This document shows positions 49,445 through 58,002 of a stretch of DNA of 58,883 nt, in pieces; the first letter of the stretch is position 1, and each line of letters begins with the position of its first letter. The notes below the pieces were generated by a model. That model saw only the letters and a list, made by a program, of their open reading frames with translations, did no database searches and was not told where the DNA came from. Location: assembly GCA_002428015.1 (NCBI GenBank), contig DIZW01000095.1, positions 318-59,200 of the forward strand, written 5' to 3'. A program made the translations under genes and the position numbers. The stretch is from Oxalobacteraceae bacterium UBA6018 (lineage in GTDB: Bacteria; Pseudomonadota; Gammaproteobacteria; Burkholderiales; Burkholderiaceae_D).

Positions 49445-51913
49445 TTACTCCTTGACCCTGCTGTTGTTTTTGCTGTTTTTGCTGTCTTTGCTCCTAGGCA
49501 GATGCAGCACGAAGCGCCCCGAGCGCTGCACTTCCACCGTCCACAACGCCGACGCCCTGCCCTGGCCGGTGTCGAACGCGACCGCGTGGATGGCGTGCAT
49601 GCCGACGTGCAGTTGGCGCAGGTCGAGCGTGCGCCCGCGCGCGATCTCGGCGCCGCGGCTGTTGTACCAGCGCACATCGCTGCGCAGGCCGGGCTGCGCA
49701 GCGCCGCCGGTGAGCGCGGCGCGCAGGAAGGGCGGGATGGCGTGGGCGCCGCTGCTGCCGGCCGGCACGCCGACCAGCGCCAGCCGTGAACCCGAGTCCT
49801 GCGCTTGCTCGGGCGGCGTCAGGTCACCGCTCCACACGGCCTCCCCGGTGGCGATGCCGCGCGTGGCCAGCACCCGCACGGCCACCTGGCGGCTGCGCCC
49901 GAACAGGGACTTGGGTACCTGCAGCGTGAGCTCCTGGCTGCGCGGGCCGGCGCCGCGCCAGGTGCCGCGTGCGTCGCGCCATTGCACCAGATACCAGAAC
50001 TGGCCGTGGTGGCCGTCCTCGCCGTCGACGCTCCAGCGCACGGTGAGCGCGGCCTGGCCGGGGTCGTCGGCGCCGCTGACCTCGATCCGCACGGCGGGCG
50101 CCTTGGTGATTTCCTGGTGAAAGATTTCGTCGTCGCATTCGTAGATGACCAGGCGCGCGGCCTGCTCGTCGAAGGCCATGGCCTGGCGGATGCGCATCGG
50201 CCACAGGCCATGCGCGCAGCCGCAGGAGCCGCCGTGGCTTGAAGCGAACAGGCAGGCGCGCTTGAGCGCCTTGCCGTGCTCGTCTTGCAACTCGGCCACG
50301 AAATCGGTCGGCCGGTCGCCGCGCGCCTGCGGGTAGGCTGGAAAATGAAAGGACGGGCGCAGGGTGACGGTGCGGTCGCGCTCGATGGTGAGCTTGAGGA
50401 ACAGCTTCGGCTGCTTGATCTTGATCCAGTCGCCGCGGTCCTGCCGCTCGCGCGTTTGCGCCGGATTCTCCAGGCTGAACGCGGCGGCGCCGCTGGCCCC
50501 GCCGAAGGTGTCGGGGATGCGGCTCATCAGCGCCTTGTAGTTGTAAGGGCTGATCCACTTGTTGCCCGAGTAGCCCATCATGTCGTGCGTGTCGCCGGGG
50601 TCCTTGATCGACAGGTTGAAGGTGTCGAAGCCATACTCGCCGATGCTGTCGGAATCGAAGCCGCTGTAGCGCGGATAGTTGTCGTCCGTGTTGGCGGGCG
50701 TGTCGCAGCGGGTGACGTTGTCGCAGGGAGCGTGGCGGCGCCCCAGCGCGTGGCCGAGTTCGTGCGCGGCGGTGCCGCCGTTGCCCTTGCGCCCGACCGC
50801 CGCGCTGTCGCCGCCGCAGCCGCCCACCGAGCCCGTTTCGACGCCCGTGTTGAACAAGCCTAGCACGATGTCCTCGGAGTCGCCGCGCATGTCGCGCACG
50901 GCGTCGAGCAGGTCGTCGAGCTTGTCGCAGCCTTCGTTGATGTCGGACTTGACCTTCGCCTTGTAGTCCATGGTGAGGAAGGCCGTGATGGTCGCCTGGG
51001 GAATCGGGTAGAGGCGCTCGGGGAACTGCAGGGTGTCGACGAAATCGGCCTGGACCGGCGCGGCGAGGGTGTCGGGCGTGGCGCCGTCTTTAACGTCCGG
51101 GCCGGTGTAGTTGATGCCCACGGCGATGACCGGCAGCGCGGGAATGGTGTCGAACGAGAGGGTGCGCACGAAGTCGCCCGAGAACTGGGTGGGGTCCAGC
51201 GCGTCCGACACGCGGGCGCGCATGCTGACGTCGCCGCGGCACAGGTCTTCGGGGATGAGGAAGTTGAGTGTGTGGCTGAGCTGGCCGCGCGCGATCTGGG
51301 AGTCGCGCCGCGGCGCGATGTTCTCGATCGGGCCGAGGCTGCTGGTGGCGCCGGATGGCCCGGTCAGGTCAAGCGTGCCGGTCAGGCTGGCGATCGCGGG
51401 CAGGCCGGAGTTGGCGTCGTAGTCGACGTACAGGCGCACCACGGTGGCCTTGTCGGCCACGAGCCGGATGGCGTTGTCGGGAAAGACGTTGGCGCTGTCG
51501 AGATGGCGGTCGCTGCGGAAATGCTGGATGCCCTGGGTGCGCTCGGCGTCCACCACGATCAGGTCGCCGCGGGGCTGGCCGGGCGGCGGCGGCACGACGC
51601 CGACCAGCTCGGCCAGCACCACGAACTCGATGTTGCCGCTGTAGGGGTCGTCCCATTCGCCGGACCAGTCGCGCAGGCCGAAGCTGCCGTTCACGACCAG
51701 CACGGTGTCGTCGTCGCTGCTCACTTGGCTGCTGAGCTCGACGGTGAGCCGGCCGAAGTGATGGTCCTCGTGGTTTTCAAACGTGGCCGAATAGCCGGAC
51801 ATGCCCGCCGTGGCGCGCACGATGCTGCGCGGGAAGCTGATGCGGGCCTCGGCCGTTTGCGGCCCGCTGCCGGACAGGGCCGGGAAGTTAAAGGACTGCT
51901 GACGTATCTCCAT
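49445..51913 (-). CDS. Metzincin-type metalloprotease with N-terminal beta-rich module
   Basis: 822 residues from the ATG at 51913 (AAGGAG upstream), with no signal peptide. Residues 1-105 match the small neighbour. A beta domain follows (about 110-260; AIRLVADKATVVRLYVDYDANSG, a motif seen before many bacterial metalloproteases). The catalytic domain has AAHELGHALGRRH (HExxHxxGxxH: His384, Glu385, His388, His394), the zinc site of metzincins, and a Met-turn DMMGYSG about 50 residues later. The C-terminal part holds a fibronectin-like domain (VRIEVSGADDPGQAALTVRWSV) and a tail rich in Ser, Lys and Asn. Export route and target are unknown. Confidence 0.85.
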   Translation of the reverse strand: MEIRQQSFNFPALSGSGPQTAEARISFPRSIVRATAGMSGYSATFENHEDHHFGRLTVELSSQVSSDDDTVLVVNGSFGLRDWSGEWDDPYSGNIEFVVLAELVGVVPPPPGQPRGDLIVVDAERTQGIQHFRSDRHLDSANVFPDNAIRLVADKATVVRLYVDYDANSGLPAIASLTGTLDLTGPSGATSSLGPIENIAPRRDSQIARGQLSHTLNFLIPEDLCRGDVSMRARVSDALDPTQFSGDFVRTLSFDTIPALPVIAVGINYTGPDVKDGATPDTLAAPVQADFVDTLQFPERLYPIPQATITAFLTMDYKAKVKSDINEGCDKLDDLLDAVRDMRGDSEDIVLGLFNTGVETGSVGGCGGDSAAVGRKGNGGTAAHELGHALGRRHAPCDNVTRCDTPANTDDNYPRYSGFDSDSIGEYGFDTFNLSIKDPGDTHDMMGYSGNKWISPYNYKALMSRIPDTFGGASGAAAFSLENPAQTRERQDRGDWIKIKQPKLFLKLTIERDRTVTLRPSFHFPAYPQARGDRPTDFVAELQDEHGKALKRACLFASSHGGSCGCAHGLWPMRIRQAMAFDEQAARLVIYECDDEIFHQEITKAPAVRIEVSGADDPGQAALTVRWSVDGEDGHHGQFWYLVQWRDARGTWRGAGPRSQELTLQVPKSLFGRSRQVAVRVLATRGIATGEAVWSGDLTPPEQAQDSGSRLALVGVPAGSSGAHAIPPFLRAALTGGAAQPGLRSDVRWYNSRGAEIARGRTLDLRQLHVGMHAIHAVAFDTGQGRASALWTVEVQRSGRFVLHLPRSKDSKNSKNNSRVKE

Positions 51914-52155
51914 TGCGAGCTCCTTGCGCCGCCGCCCGGCGAGCGCCGGACCGATCGCGTTCAGCGTAGCAGCGCCGCGCCGCGCTGATCTGGCTTGGCG
52001 CAAGCGGGTGCGACGGCACGGCTGGGCGCGCAGGCGATCGCGCCGGCGCGCCGGGCGTACACTGGCATCGCGGCGACGGCATGGCAGGGTCACGGACGGC
52101 CTGATGCATGCCGCGGGCACGCACCGGACCACCTTCCACTTTTCAGGAGAGCAGC

Positions 52156-52584
52156 ATGATCGATCACATCGGCGTGAACGTCGGCAATTTTGAAACAGCG
52201 AAAGCATTCTACGCGGCGGCCCTGGCGCCGCTCGGGATCGGCCTGCTGGCCGAGTACCCCGCCGCCGTCACCGGCAGCGTCGACGTGGCCGGCTTCGGCG
52301 AACCGGGCAAGCCGGTGTTCTGGATCAGCGCGCCGCACGCGCCGGGGGCGTCGGCCTCGGCAACAACGCCGGCATCAAGCCAGGCCGCCTCGCAGGTGCA
52401 CGTGGCCTTCCAGGCGTCCACGCGCGCGCTGGTCGACGCGTTCTACCGGGCCGCGCTGGACGCGGGCGGGCGCGACAACGGCGCGCCCGGTATCCGCGCC
52501 CACTATCATCCCGACTACTACGGCGCCTTCGTGCTGGACCCGAGCGGCCACAACATCGAAGCCGTGTGCCACCTGCCCCAGTAA
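52156..52584 (+). CDS. VOC (glyoxalase/bleomycin resistance) family protein
   Basis: 142 residues from the ATG at 52156, with CAGGAGAG upstream. A single VOC domain with paired beta-alpha-beta-beta-beta units: MIDHIGVNVGNFETAKAFYAAALAPLGIGLL, then VHVAFQASTRALVDAFYRAALDAGG and the end YYGAFVLDPSGHNIEAVCH. Metal positions fit His4 and Glu in HNIEAV. The family includes glyoxalase I, dioxygenases and antibiotic-resistance proteins, and this member is unassigned. The linker is Ala/Ser/Pro-rich (GASASATTPASSQAAS). Confidence 0.85.
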   Translation: MIDHIGVNVGNFETAKAFYAAALAPLGIGLLAEYPAAVTGSVDVAGFGEPGKPVFWISAPHAPGASASATTPASSQAASQVHVAFQASTRALVDAFYRAALDAGGRDNGAPGIRAHYHPDYYGAFVLDPSGHNIEAVCHLPQ

Positions 52585-52729
52585 GGTCGCGCCAAATTCG
52601 CCACGCCAGGCCAGGCGCGCGGGGTGCGCACGATAGGGCCGGCTCGGAAACAAATTTCATGTGCGGAAGTGGCCGCTGACGTATAGTATTTCAGCTGCAC
52701 AATCCCTCTTACTTCCAAAGGACTCCGCC

Positions 52730-53035
52730 ATGAAAAAAATGTTGCTCGCGCTAGCCGCCCTGTCGTTCGCCAGCGCCGCGTTCGCCGCCGCGCCGGAAGC
52801 CGCGGCCCCGGCCGCGAAAACGGCTCAGCAGAACAAGATGGTCACCTGCAACGCCGACGCGGCCGGCAAGAAGGGCGACGAGCGCAAGGCCTTCATGAAG
52901 ACCTGCCTGTCGGCCAAGGCGGCGCCGGCCATGACGCCGCAGCAGAACAAGATGAAGACCTGCAACGCCGACGCGGCCGGCAAGAAAGGCGATGAGCGCA
53001 AGGCCTTCATGAAGACCTGCCTGAGCGCCAAATAA
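52730..53035 (+). CDS. psiF: PsiF-repeat protein
   Basis: 101 residues with a signal peptide (LALAALSFASAAFAAAP). The mature part has two PsiF repeats of 31 residues, QQNKM-TCNADAAGKKGDERKAFMKTCLSAK, separated by a short PAM segment; the DNA period is 114 bp (52826 and 52940) and the copies are almost identical. PsiF is phosphate-starvation inducible in E. coli but its function is unknown. Each repeat has two cysteines that probably pair in the periplasm. Predicted periplasmic. A Shine-Dalgarno (AAAGGA) precedes the ATG. Confidence 0.9.
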   Translation: MKKMLLALAALSFASAAFAAAPEAAAPAAKTAQQNKMVTCNADAAGKKGDERKAFMKTCLSAKAAPAMTPQQNKMKTCNADAAGKKGDERKAFMKTCLSAK

Positions 53036-53055
53036 GCGTCCGCTGAAGCGGCGGC

Positions 53056-55446
53056 TCAGAAGCCTGGGCCGCCTTCGCCGCCAGGGGGACCGCCGCGTCC
53101 CATGCCGCCATGGCCAGGGCCGTCCCCGCCGTCCGGGCGGTGTTCCTTGCGTTCGCCGCGCGGCTTGGGCGTGATGCCGCCGAAACGGTAGGACAGCCCC
53201 AGGTAGGCGACCCGTCCGGCCGCCTTGCGCACGCTCACGTCGTGCACGACGTCGGAATCGGTGATCGTTTCGATGCGGTTCGAGTTGAACACGTCGGTGA
53301 CGTTCAGGGCCAGGCTCAGGCGCGGGGTGAGCGCGTGGCGAAAGCTGACATTCGCGGTCGAGTTGGCCAGCCGGTAACCCTGCCCCGCCAGCGACTTGCC
53401 CTGGCGGTTCAGCATCACCTGCAGGGAATCGTCATCGGTCAGCTGGTAATTGATGCGCAGGCGCGTGCTCAGCGATGTCAGCTTGCGTTTTTCCTGTTGC
53501 GTCATGCCCAGGAAAATCGTTTGTTCGTTGTAGCCGAGATTGCCGCTGCCGTTGAGCGTCAGGTGCGGCGTGATCTTTCCGCTCAGGGTAAATTCCAGCC
53601 CCCCGGCATTATTGCTCCCGCTGTTGTCCCTGGTCGTGAGCAACACGTTATCGCCGATGAAATAGCTGCGCGAGGTGATCAGATCCGACGAGTGCCGCAG
53701 GTAGCCGCGCAAATTCGCGTCCAGCCCGAACAAGCTCGTTTCCGTGGCCAGTTCGTACAGGTCGATCTTGGTCGGCTTGAGCTTGGGGTTACCTGCCGAA
53801 ACGTTGAAATCGTCGCGGTAGATGACGTAGGGATTCAAGTCGTTGACGTTCGGACGCTGGATGCGGTTGGCGTACATGAAGCGCAGGTTGGTCTTGTCCG
53901 AGGCCTTGTAGCTCAGGTAGAGGCTGGGAATGAAGCGCAGGTAGCTGTTCTCGCCGTCGGTGAGCGAGGTGCGGTTGTGGATCGCCACCTGGGTGTATTC
54001 GCTGCGCAGGCCCGTCACCGCCGACCAGTTCTCGTTCAGGCGCCACTGGTAGCTGCCGTACAGCGCGTAATTTTTCTCGTCGGCCTCGAACTGGTTGGTG
54101 CGCGACGGGTTGACCGTCTCGGCCAGGGACAGCGGATCGATATTCACATAATCGGTGTCGTAGCTGCTGACGTTGTCGGCCACCTTGAAGCCCGTCTTGA
54201 GCACGCCGCCGCCCAGGGGCCGCTCGTAGTCGCCGGTGAAGTCGGTGATGCGGGTGTTACTCACCGATGCCTGGCGCGCGCGGCTGTCCGGCTTCCCGTC
54301 GCTCACCAGGTAGGTATTGGCGTAGGTGCTGCCGGCGTCGTTGTCGGAACTCGAGACGCGGAAATCGAATTTGAGCATTTCGCCGTCCAGGTCGCCCTTG
54401 TGGTCGACATGCGTGCTCCAGCCGCCATTGGTGCGGTGGCCCTGGCGCGCGTTGGCGCGCAGGTAGTCGCTGACGAGCGCGTCGTCCATACCGAAGTAGC
54501 GATACCGGTCCAGGGCGTCCTGGTCGTTGCTGGCCTTGTTATAGGACCAGTCCGCTCCCAGCTTGTCGCGCTCGCCGATGTTGTAGCCGATGGCGCCGCG
54601 GATGCCGGCCGAATCGTTGAGCCCCTTCGCGGTCCCGCTCTGGCTGCTGCGGGTGATTTCGCCGGTGGCCGGATTGATCCGTTCGCGCTGGGTTTCCGTG
54701 GTCGAGTCGCGCCCGTCATGACGGAAGTTGACGCCGCCCTGCAAGCTCAGCGGACCGGTGTTATAGCTGCCCGACAAGCTGGTGTTGTAGCGCCCGCCCA
54801 CGCCGGCGTTGGCGTTGAGCGCGCCCATCCCGCCCGGGCGCTTATTGCGGCGCATCACCAGGTTCAGGATCGGGCCGCCTCCGCCCTCGTTGCCGAACTG
54901 GGCGCCGGGGTTGTTGATGACCTCGATCGATTCCAGGTCGTCGGCCGGCAAGGAATTCAAGGCCGCACCCCGGTTCTCGCCCTGGAACATGGCCGACGGC
55001 TTGCCGTCGACCATGATCTGGACATTGGTATTTCCGCGCAAACTGACGGTGCCGTCCGGATCGACGTTGACGGAAGGAACGTTGCCGAGCGCGTCGGCGG
55101 CCGAGTTGTTGGAGGTGCCGACGTCCGACTTGACGTCATACACCTGGCGGTCGACCCGGTTGGTGGGGCGCTCGGCCGCCACCGTGACCGAGGGCACGAC
55201 GGCCGCGTCGTCATTGGTTCCCGTCACCGTCACCACCGGCTGGGACGGCGCCGGTGTCGGCGCCGGCTTGGGCGGTTCCGGCTTCTTCTTCACCGGCCTG
55301 GCGTCGGGCGCCGCCTGCGCGGCCGCGGTTTGCGCGGCGGCGCTCGCTCCCATGCCGGCCAGCTCAGCGCAGAAACAACTTAACAGCAAGATCGGCAGGG
55401 GACGCAGTCGCAAGGCGGCAGGGGTAGGAAGGCGGGTGGCAGTCAT
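53056..55446 (-). CDS. TonB-dependent receptor with Gly-rich C-terminal tail
   Basis: 796 residues from the ATG at 55446; a TTG 12 bases earlier is possible. A signal segment precedes a proline/lysine-rich stretch (PVKKKPEPPKPAPTPAPSQP). The plug domain is seen in DRQVYDVKSDVGTSNNSAADALGNVPSVNVDPDGTVSLRGNTNVQIMVDGKPS and LESIEVINNPGAQFGNEGGGGPILNLV. The remainder is a beta-barrel ending in YLGLSYRFGG. Beyond the usual C-terminal Phe strand, a further 40 residues, rich in Gly, Asp and His (GGDGPGHGGMGRGG), extend the protein. It resembles the outer-membrane beta-barrel type (CirA/OMP_b-brl_3) used for glycan or siderophore uptake. The ligand is unknown. Confidence 0.88.
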   Translation of the reverse strand: MTATRLPTPAALRLRPLPILLLSCFCAELAGMGASAAAQTAAAQAAPDARPVKKKPEPPKPAPTPAPSQPVVTVTGTNDDAAVVPSVTVAAERPTNRVDRQVYDVKSDVGTSNNSAADALGNVPSVNVDPDGTVSLRGNTNVQIMVDGKPSAMFQGENRGAALNSLPADDLESIEVINNPGAQFGNEGGGGPILNLVMRRNKRPGGMGALNANAGVGGRYNTSLSGSYNTGPLSLQGGVNFRHDGRDSTTETQRERINPATGEITRSSQSGTAKGLNDSAGIRGAIGYNIGERDKLGADWSYNKASNDQDALDRYRYFGMDDALVSDYLRANARQGHRTNGGWSTHVDHKGDLDGEMLKFDFRVSSSDNDAGSTYANTYLVSDGKPDSRARQASVSNTRITDFTGDYERPLGGGVLKTGFKVADNVSSYDTDYVNIDPLSLAETVNPSRTNQFEADEKNYALYGSYQWRLNENWSAVTGLRSEYTQVAIHNRTSLTDGENSYLRFIPSLYLSYKASDKTNLRFMYANRIQRPNVNDLNPYVIYRDDFNVSAGNPKLKPTKIDLYELATETSLFGLDANLRGYLRHSSDLITSRSYFIGDNVLLTTRDNSGSNNAGGLEFTLSGKITPHLTLNGSGNLGYNEQTIFLGMTQQEKRKLTSLSTRLRINYQLTDDDSLQVMLNRQGKSLAGQGYRLANSTANVSFRHALTPRLSLALNVTDVFNSNRIETITDSDVVHDVSVRKAAGRVAYLGLSYRFGGITPKPRGERKEHRPDGGDGPGHGGMGRGGPPGGEGGPGF

Positions 55447-55829
55447 GACGGGAATCAAAAATAACGGTTTAAAAGCAAGAGTATGCGGCAGTGTCCACTA
55501 TACCGGCGCAAACCAATAAATTCTTTCGTAAATACGGTAAAAATCTAAATAATCACCGTCTAGATTATTTAAAGACCGTTGTATGTACGGTTTACTGACG
55601 CAAACCTTCCCATCCGCCCGTCCCAACCCTATCAGGTAGACTTTGCATCAATTTCCCGAACGCACCGAAGTGGCACCCCTTTTTGGTGCGGCGGCGCGCG
55701 CCACGCTAGTGCACAGGCGAACAAAGTGGCTATAAATCAAAGACTTAACAAAACGCACCAAAATGGAATGAAAATTGCTTATACGCTAGTCGTCTCACTT
55801 TTTTTGCACCATTATCGGGAGTTTTAAAC
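55447..55829. promoter_or_regulatory. Divergent TonB receptor/amtB promoter region with NtrC-like sites
   Basis: This 383-bp gap is markedly AT-rich at both ends. Near amtB it holds a sigma54-type -24/-12 element (TGG at 55764-55766, TTGCT at 55775-55779, GG and GC ten bases apart). Four GCACC half-sites of the NtrC type occur (55662, 55673, 55755, 55806). One (GCACCAAAATGG at 55755-55766) matches the core of the classical NtrC site TGCACCAAAATGGTGCA. No gene is visible; an 82-codon open stretch is not convincing. No obvious operator for the receptor was found. Confidence 0.6.
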
Positions 55830-57032
55830 ATGGGTGGAAGTAACAATGCCGCGGATGCGCTGTTCATCTTATTAGGCGCTATCATGATTCTGGCAATGCA
55901 CGCCGGTTTCGCTTTTCTGGAACTCGGCACGGTCCGCAAGAAAAACCAGGTCAACGCCCTGGTGAAAATTCTCGCCGACTTCGCCATCTCGACCATCGCC
56001 TACTACTTCGTCGGCTACAGCGTGGCCTACGGCGTCAACTTTTTCGCCAGCGCCGACGTGCTGGCGGCCAAGAACGGCTTCGAGCTGGTCAAGTTCTTCT
56101 TCCTGCTGACCTTCGCCGCCGCCATCCCCGCCATCATCTCGGGCGGCATCGCCGAGCGCGCGCGCTTCTATCCGCAACTGATCGCCACCGCCGCCCTGGT
56201 CGGCCTGGTCTACCCCTTCTTCGAAGGCATCGCCTGGAACCACCGCTTCGGCATCCAGGACTGGATCAGGACCGCCTTCGCCTACGAGTTCCACGACTTC
56301 GCCGGCTCGGTGGTGGTGCACGCCGTGGGCGGCTGGGTGGCCCTGCCGGCCGTGCTGTTGCTGGGCGCGCGCCGCGGCCGCTACAACAAGAACGGCGGCG
56401 TCTCGGCCCACCCGCCCTCCTCCATCCCCTTCCTGGCGCTGGGCGCCTGGATCCTGACGGTGGGCTGGTTCGGCTTTAACGTCATGAGCGCCCAGACGCT
56501 GGACAAGATGAACGGCCTGGTGGCGGTCAACTCCCTGATGGCCATGGTCGGCGGCACCCTGGTGGCCCTGATGCTCGGCAAGAACGACCCCGGCTTCGTC
56601 TACAACGGCCCGCTGGCCGGCCTGGTGGCCGTGTGCGCCGGCTCAGACCTGATGCATCCGCTGGGCGCCCTGGTCACCGGCGCCATCGCCGGCGGCATCT
56701 TCGTGTGGATGTTCACCCTGACCCAGAACAAGTGGAAGATCGACGACGTGCTGGGCGTGTGGCCGCTGCACGGGCTGTGCGGCACCTGGGGCGGCCTGGC
56801 GGCCGGCATCTTCGGTCTCAAGGCGCTGGGCGGCACCGGCGGCGTGTCCTTCGGCGCCCAGCTGGTCGGCACCGCCTTGGGCGTGCTGATCGCCGTCGTG
56901 TCCGGCTTCGTGATCTACGGCATCCTCAAGAAGACGGTCGGCATCCGCCTCGACGCGGAACAGGAATTCGAAGGCGCCGACCTGTCGATCCACCACATCA
57001 CCGCGACCCCGGAACGCGAGTCGAACTGGTAA
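55830..57032 (+). CDS. amtB: Ammonium transporter
   Basis: 400 residues with GGGAG eight bases before the ATG. About eleven transmembrane helices. Amt signatures include ADALFILLGAIMILAMHAGFAFLELGTVRKKN, FVGYSVAYGVNFF, HDFAGSVVVHAVGGWVALPAVLLLG with the pore histidine, and GALVTGAIAGGIFVW, and the second pore histidine in VWPLHGLCGTWGGLAAG. A cytoplasmic C-terminal tail (RLDAEQEFEGADLSIHHI) is the region that GlnK binds. No glnK gene is adjacent. Probably nitrogen-regulated through the upstream sigma54/NtrC element. Confidence 0.93.
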   Translation: MGGSNNAADALFILLGAIMILAMHAGFAFLELGTVRKKNQVNALVKILADFAISTIAYYFVGYSVAYGVNFFASADVLAAKNGFELVKFFFLLTFAAAIPAIISGGIAERARFYPQLIATAALVGLVYPFFEGIAWNHRFGIQDWIRTAFAYEFHDFAGSVVVHAVGGWVALPAVLLLGARRGRYNKNGGVSAHPPSSIPFLALGAWILTVGWFGFNVMSAQTLDKMNGLVAVNSLMAMVGGTLVALMLGKNDPGFVYNGPLAGLVAVCAGSDLMHPLGALVTGAIAGGIFVWMFTLTQNKWKIDDVLGVWPLHGLCGTWGGLAAGIFGLKALGGTGGVSFGAQLVGTALGVLIAVVSGFVIYGILKKTVGIRLDAEQEFEGADLSIHHITATPERESNW

Positions 57033-57040
57033 GACGAACG

Positions 57041-57058
57041 GCCGGCCGCCCGGCCGGC
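57041..57058 (+). terminator. Hairpin after amtB
   Basis: GCCGGCC-GCCC-GGCCGGC is a perfect 7-bp stem with a 4-base loop, starting eight bases after the amtB stop. It is a plausible terminator, although no T run follows. Confidence 0.45.
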
Positions 57059-57164
57059 GCTGGCGGCGATGCAACATCGCCGCGCCTGCGGATGGACGCA
57101 ATGTCCGTCCGCCTTGCAACTCTGGCCATAGCCAACTAAAATCAGCCGACCTATCAGTGTTTCC

Positions 57165-57896
57165 ATGCCGCACATCTCTTCCGGGCCCTTTCTCTTGATG
57201 AAAAAAATTCTCGCGCCGCAAGCAGGCAACACGTCCGAGCCGCGCCTGTACCGCCTGGTGGCCAGCCGCATCCAGGACCTGATCCGCGACGAAAGCATCA
57301 AGGCGGGCGAACGCCTGCCGGCCGAGCGCGAGCTCGCCGCCAAGCTGAGCGTCAGCCGCGCCTCGCTGCGCGAAGCGCTGATCGTGCTCGAACTGTCGGG
57401 CATCGTGGAGGTGCGCGGCGGCTCCGGCGTGTACGTCAGCGAGCGGGCGCTGGCCCAGCCCGAGGTGCCCGAGGTGGGGCCGGGGCCGTTCGAGGTGCTG
57501 GCCGCGCGCCGCGTGATCGAGTCCGAGATCGCCGCCATCGCGGCCAAGATGGCCACCGACTCGGCCATCGACGCGATCCTCACCGCCGTGCAGGAGATGG
57601 AGCGCGACCACGAGGACCGCACCAGCAACGAGCTGGCCGACCGCAATTTCCACCTGGCGATTGCGCGCGCGACCGGCAACACCGCCCTGGTGGGCGTGAC
57701 CGAGTACCTGTGGAACCAGCGCGGCAGCCTGTGGCACAAGCTCAAGGAGCACTTCCAGACCGAGGAATTGCGCAAGACCACCCTGCTCGACCACCGCAAG
57801 GTGCTCGAGGCGATCGCCTCCCACGACGCGGCCGGCGCGCGCCAGGCCATGCGCGCCCACCTGGAACGGGTCACCCGGACCTTCTCGCGCGGTTGA
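57165..57896 (+). CDS. GntR-family regulator, FadR/UxuR type
   Basis: 243 residues from the first ATG; a second ATG at 57198 (MKKILAPQAG) is nearly as likely, and neither has a clear Shine-Dalgarno. The winged HTH reads YRLVASRIQDLIRDESIKAGERLPAERELAAKLSVSRASLREALIVLELSGIVEVRGGSGVYV. The C-terminal FCD domain has HLAIARATGNTALVG and HRKVLEAIASHDAAGARQAMRAHLERV, with conserved His residues that bind metal and a carboxylate ligand. UxuR/ExuR-like members respond to sugar acids from pectin. It precedes a rhamnogalacturonan acetylesterase gene with a matching operator, so it probably represses pectin genes. Confidence 0.88.
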   Translation: MPHISSGPFLLMKKILAPQAGNTSEPRLYRLVASRIQDLIRDESIKAGERLPAERELAAKLSVSRASLREALIVLELSGIVEVRGGSGVYVSERALAQPEVPEVGPGPFEVLAARRVIESEIAAIAAKMATDSAIDAILTAVQEMERDHEDRTSNELADRNFHLAIARATGNTALVGVTEYLWNQRGSLWHKLKEHFQTEELRKTTLLDHRKVLEAIASHDAAGARQAMRAHLERVTRTFSRG

Positions 57897-57950
57897 ACTT
57901 TTAGCGTAAAGACATCAGGCAACAACAAACTGGCCGGTCCAGATTGCGGA

Positions 57951-57965
57951 ATTGGTCAGACCAAT
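57951..57965. promoter_or_regulatory. UxuR/ExuR-like operator (ATTGGT-CAG-ACCAAT)
   Basis: A perfect 6-3-6 inverted repeat lies 37 bases upstream of the acetylesterase ATG and 54 bases after the GntR regulator gene. ATTGGT...ACCAAT is the half-site pattern of ExuR/UxuR-type GntR repressors, so the adjacent regulator is the likely binder. Confidence 0.65.
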
Positions 57966-58002
57966 CTAGAATGGTTCGCACACCCACAACCGCGAGCCAT
58001 CC

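Noticed and set aside
52826..53030. Mobile or intergenic repeat
   Set aside because: The two 90-bp copies are inside the psiF gene and encode its repeated domain.
55671..55689. TGGCAC...GGTGC as a sigma54 promoter
   Set aside because: TGGCAC fits a -24 element, but no GC is found at the required ten-base spacing. It fits better as an NtrC-like inverted repeat, though with a spacer two bases too long.
55579..55827. 82-codon open frame upstream of amtB
   Set aside because: It has no ribosome binding site, lies in AT-rich promoter DNA containing the sigma54-like element and has no similarity I recognise.
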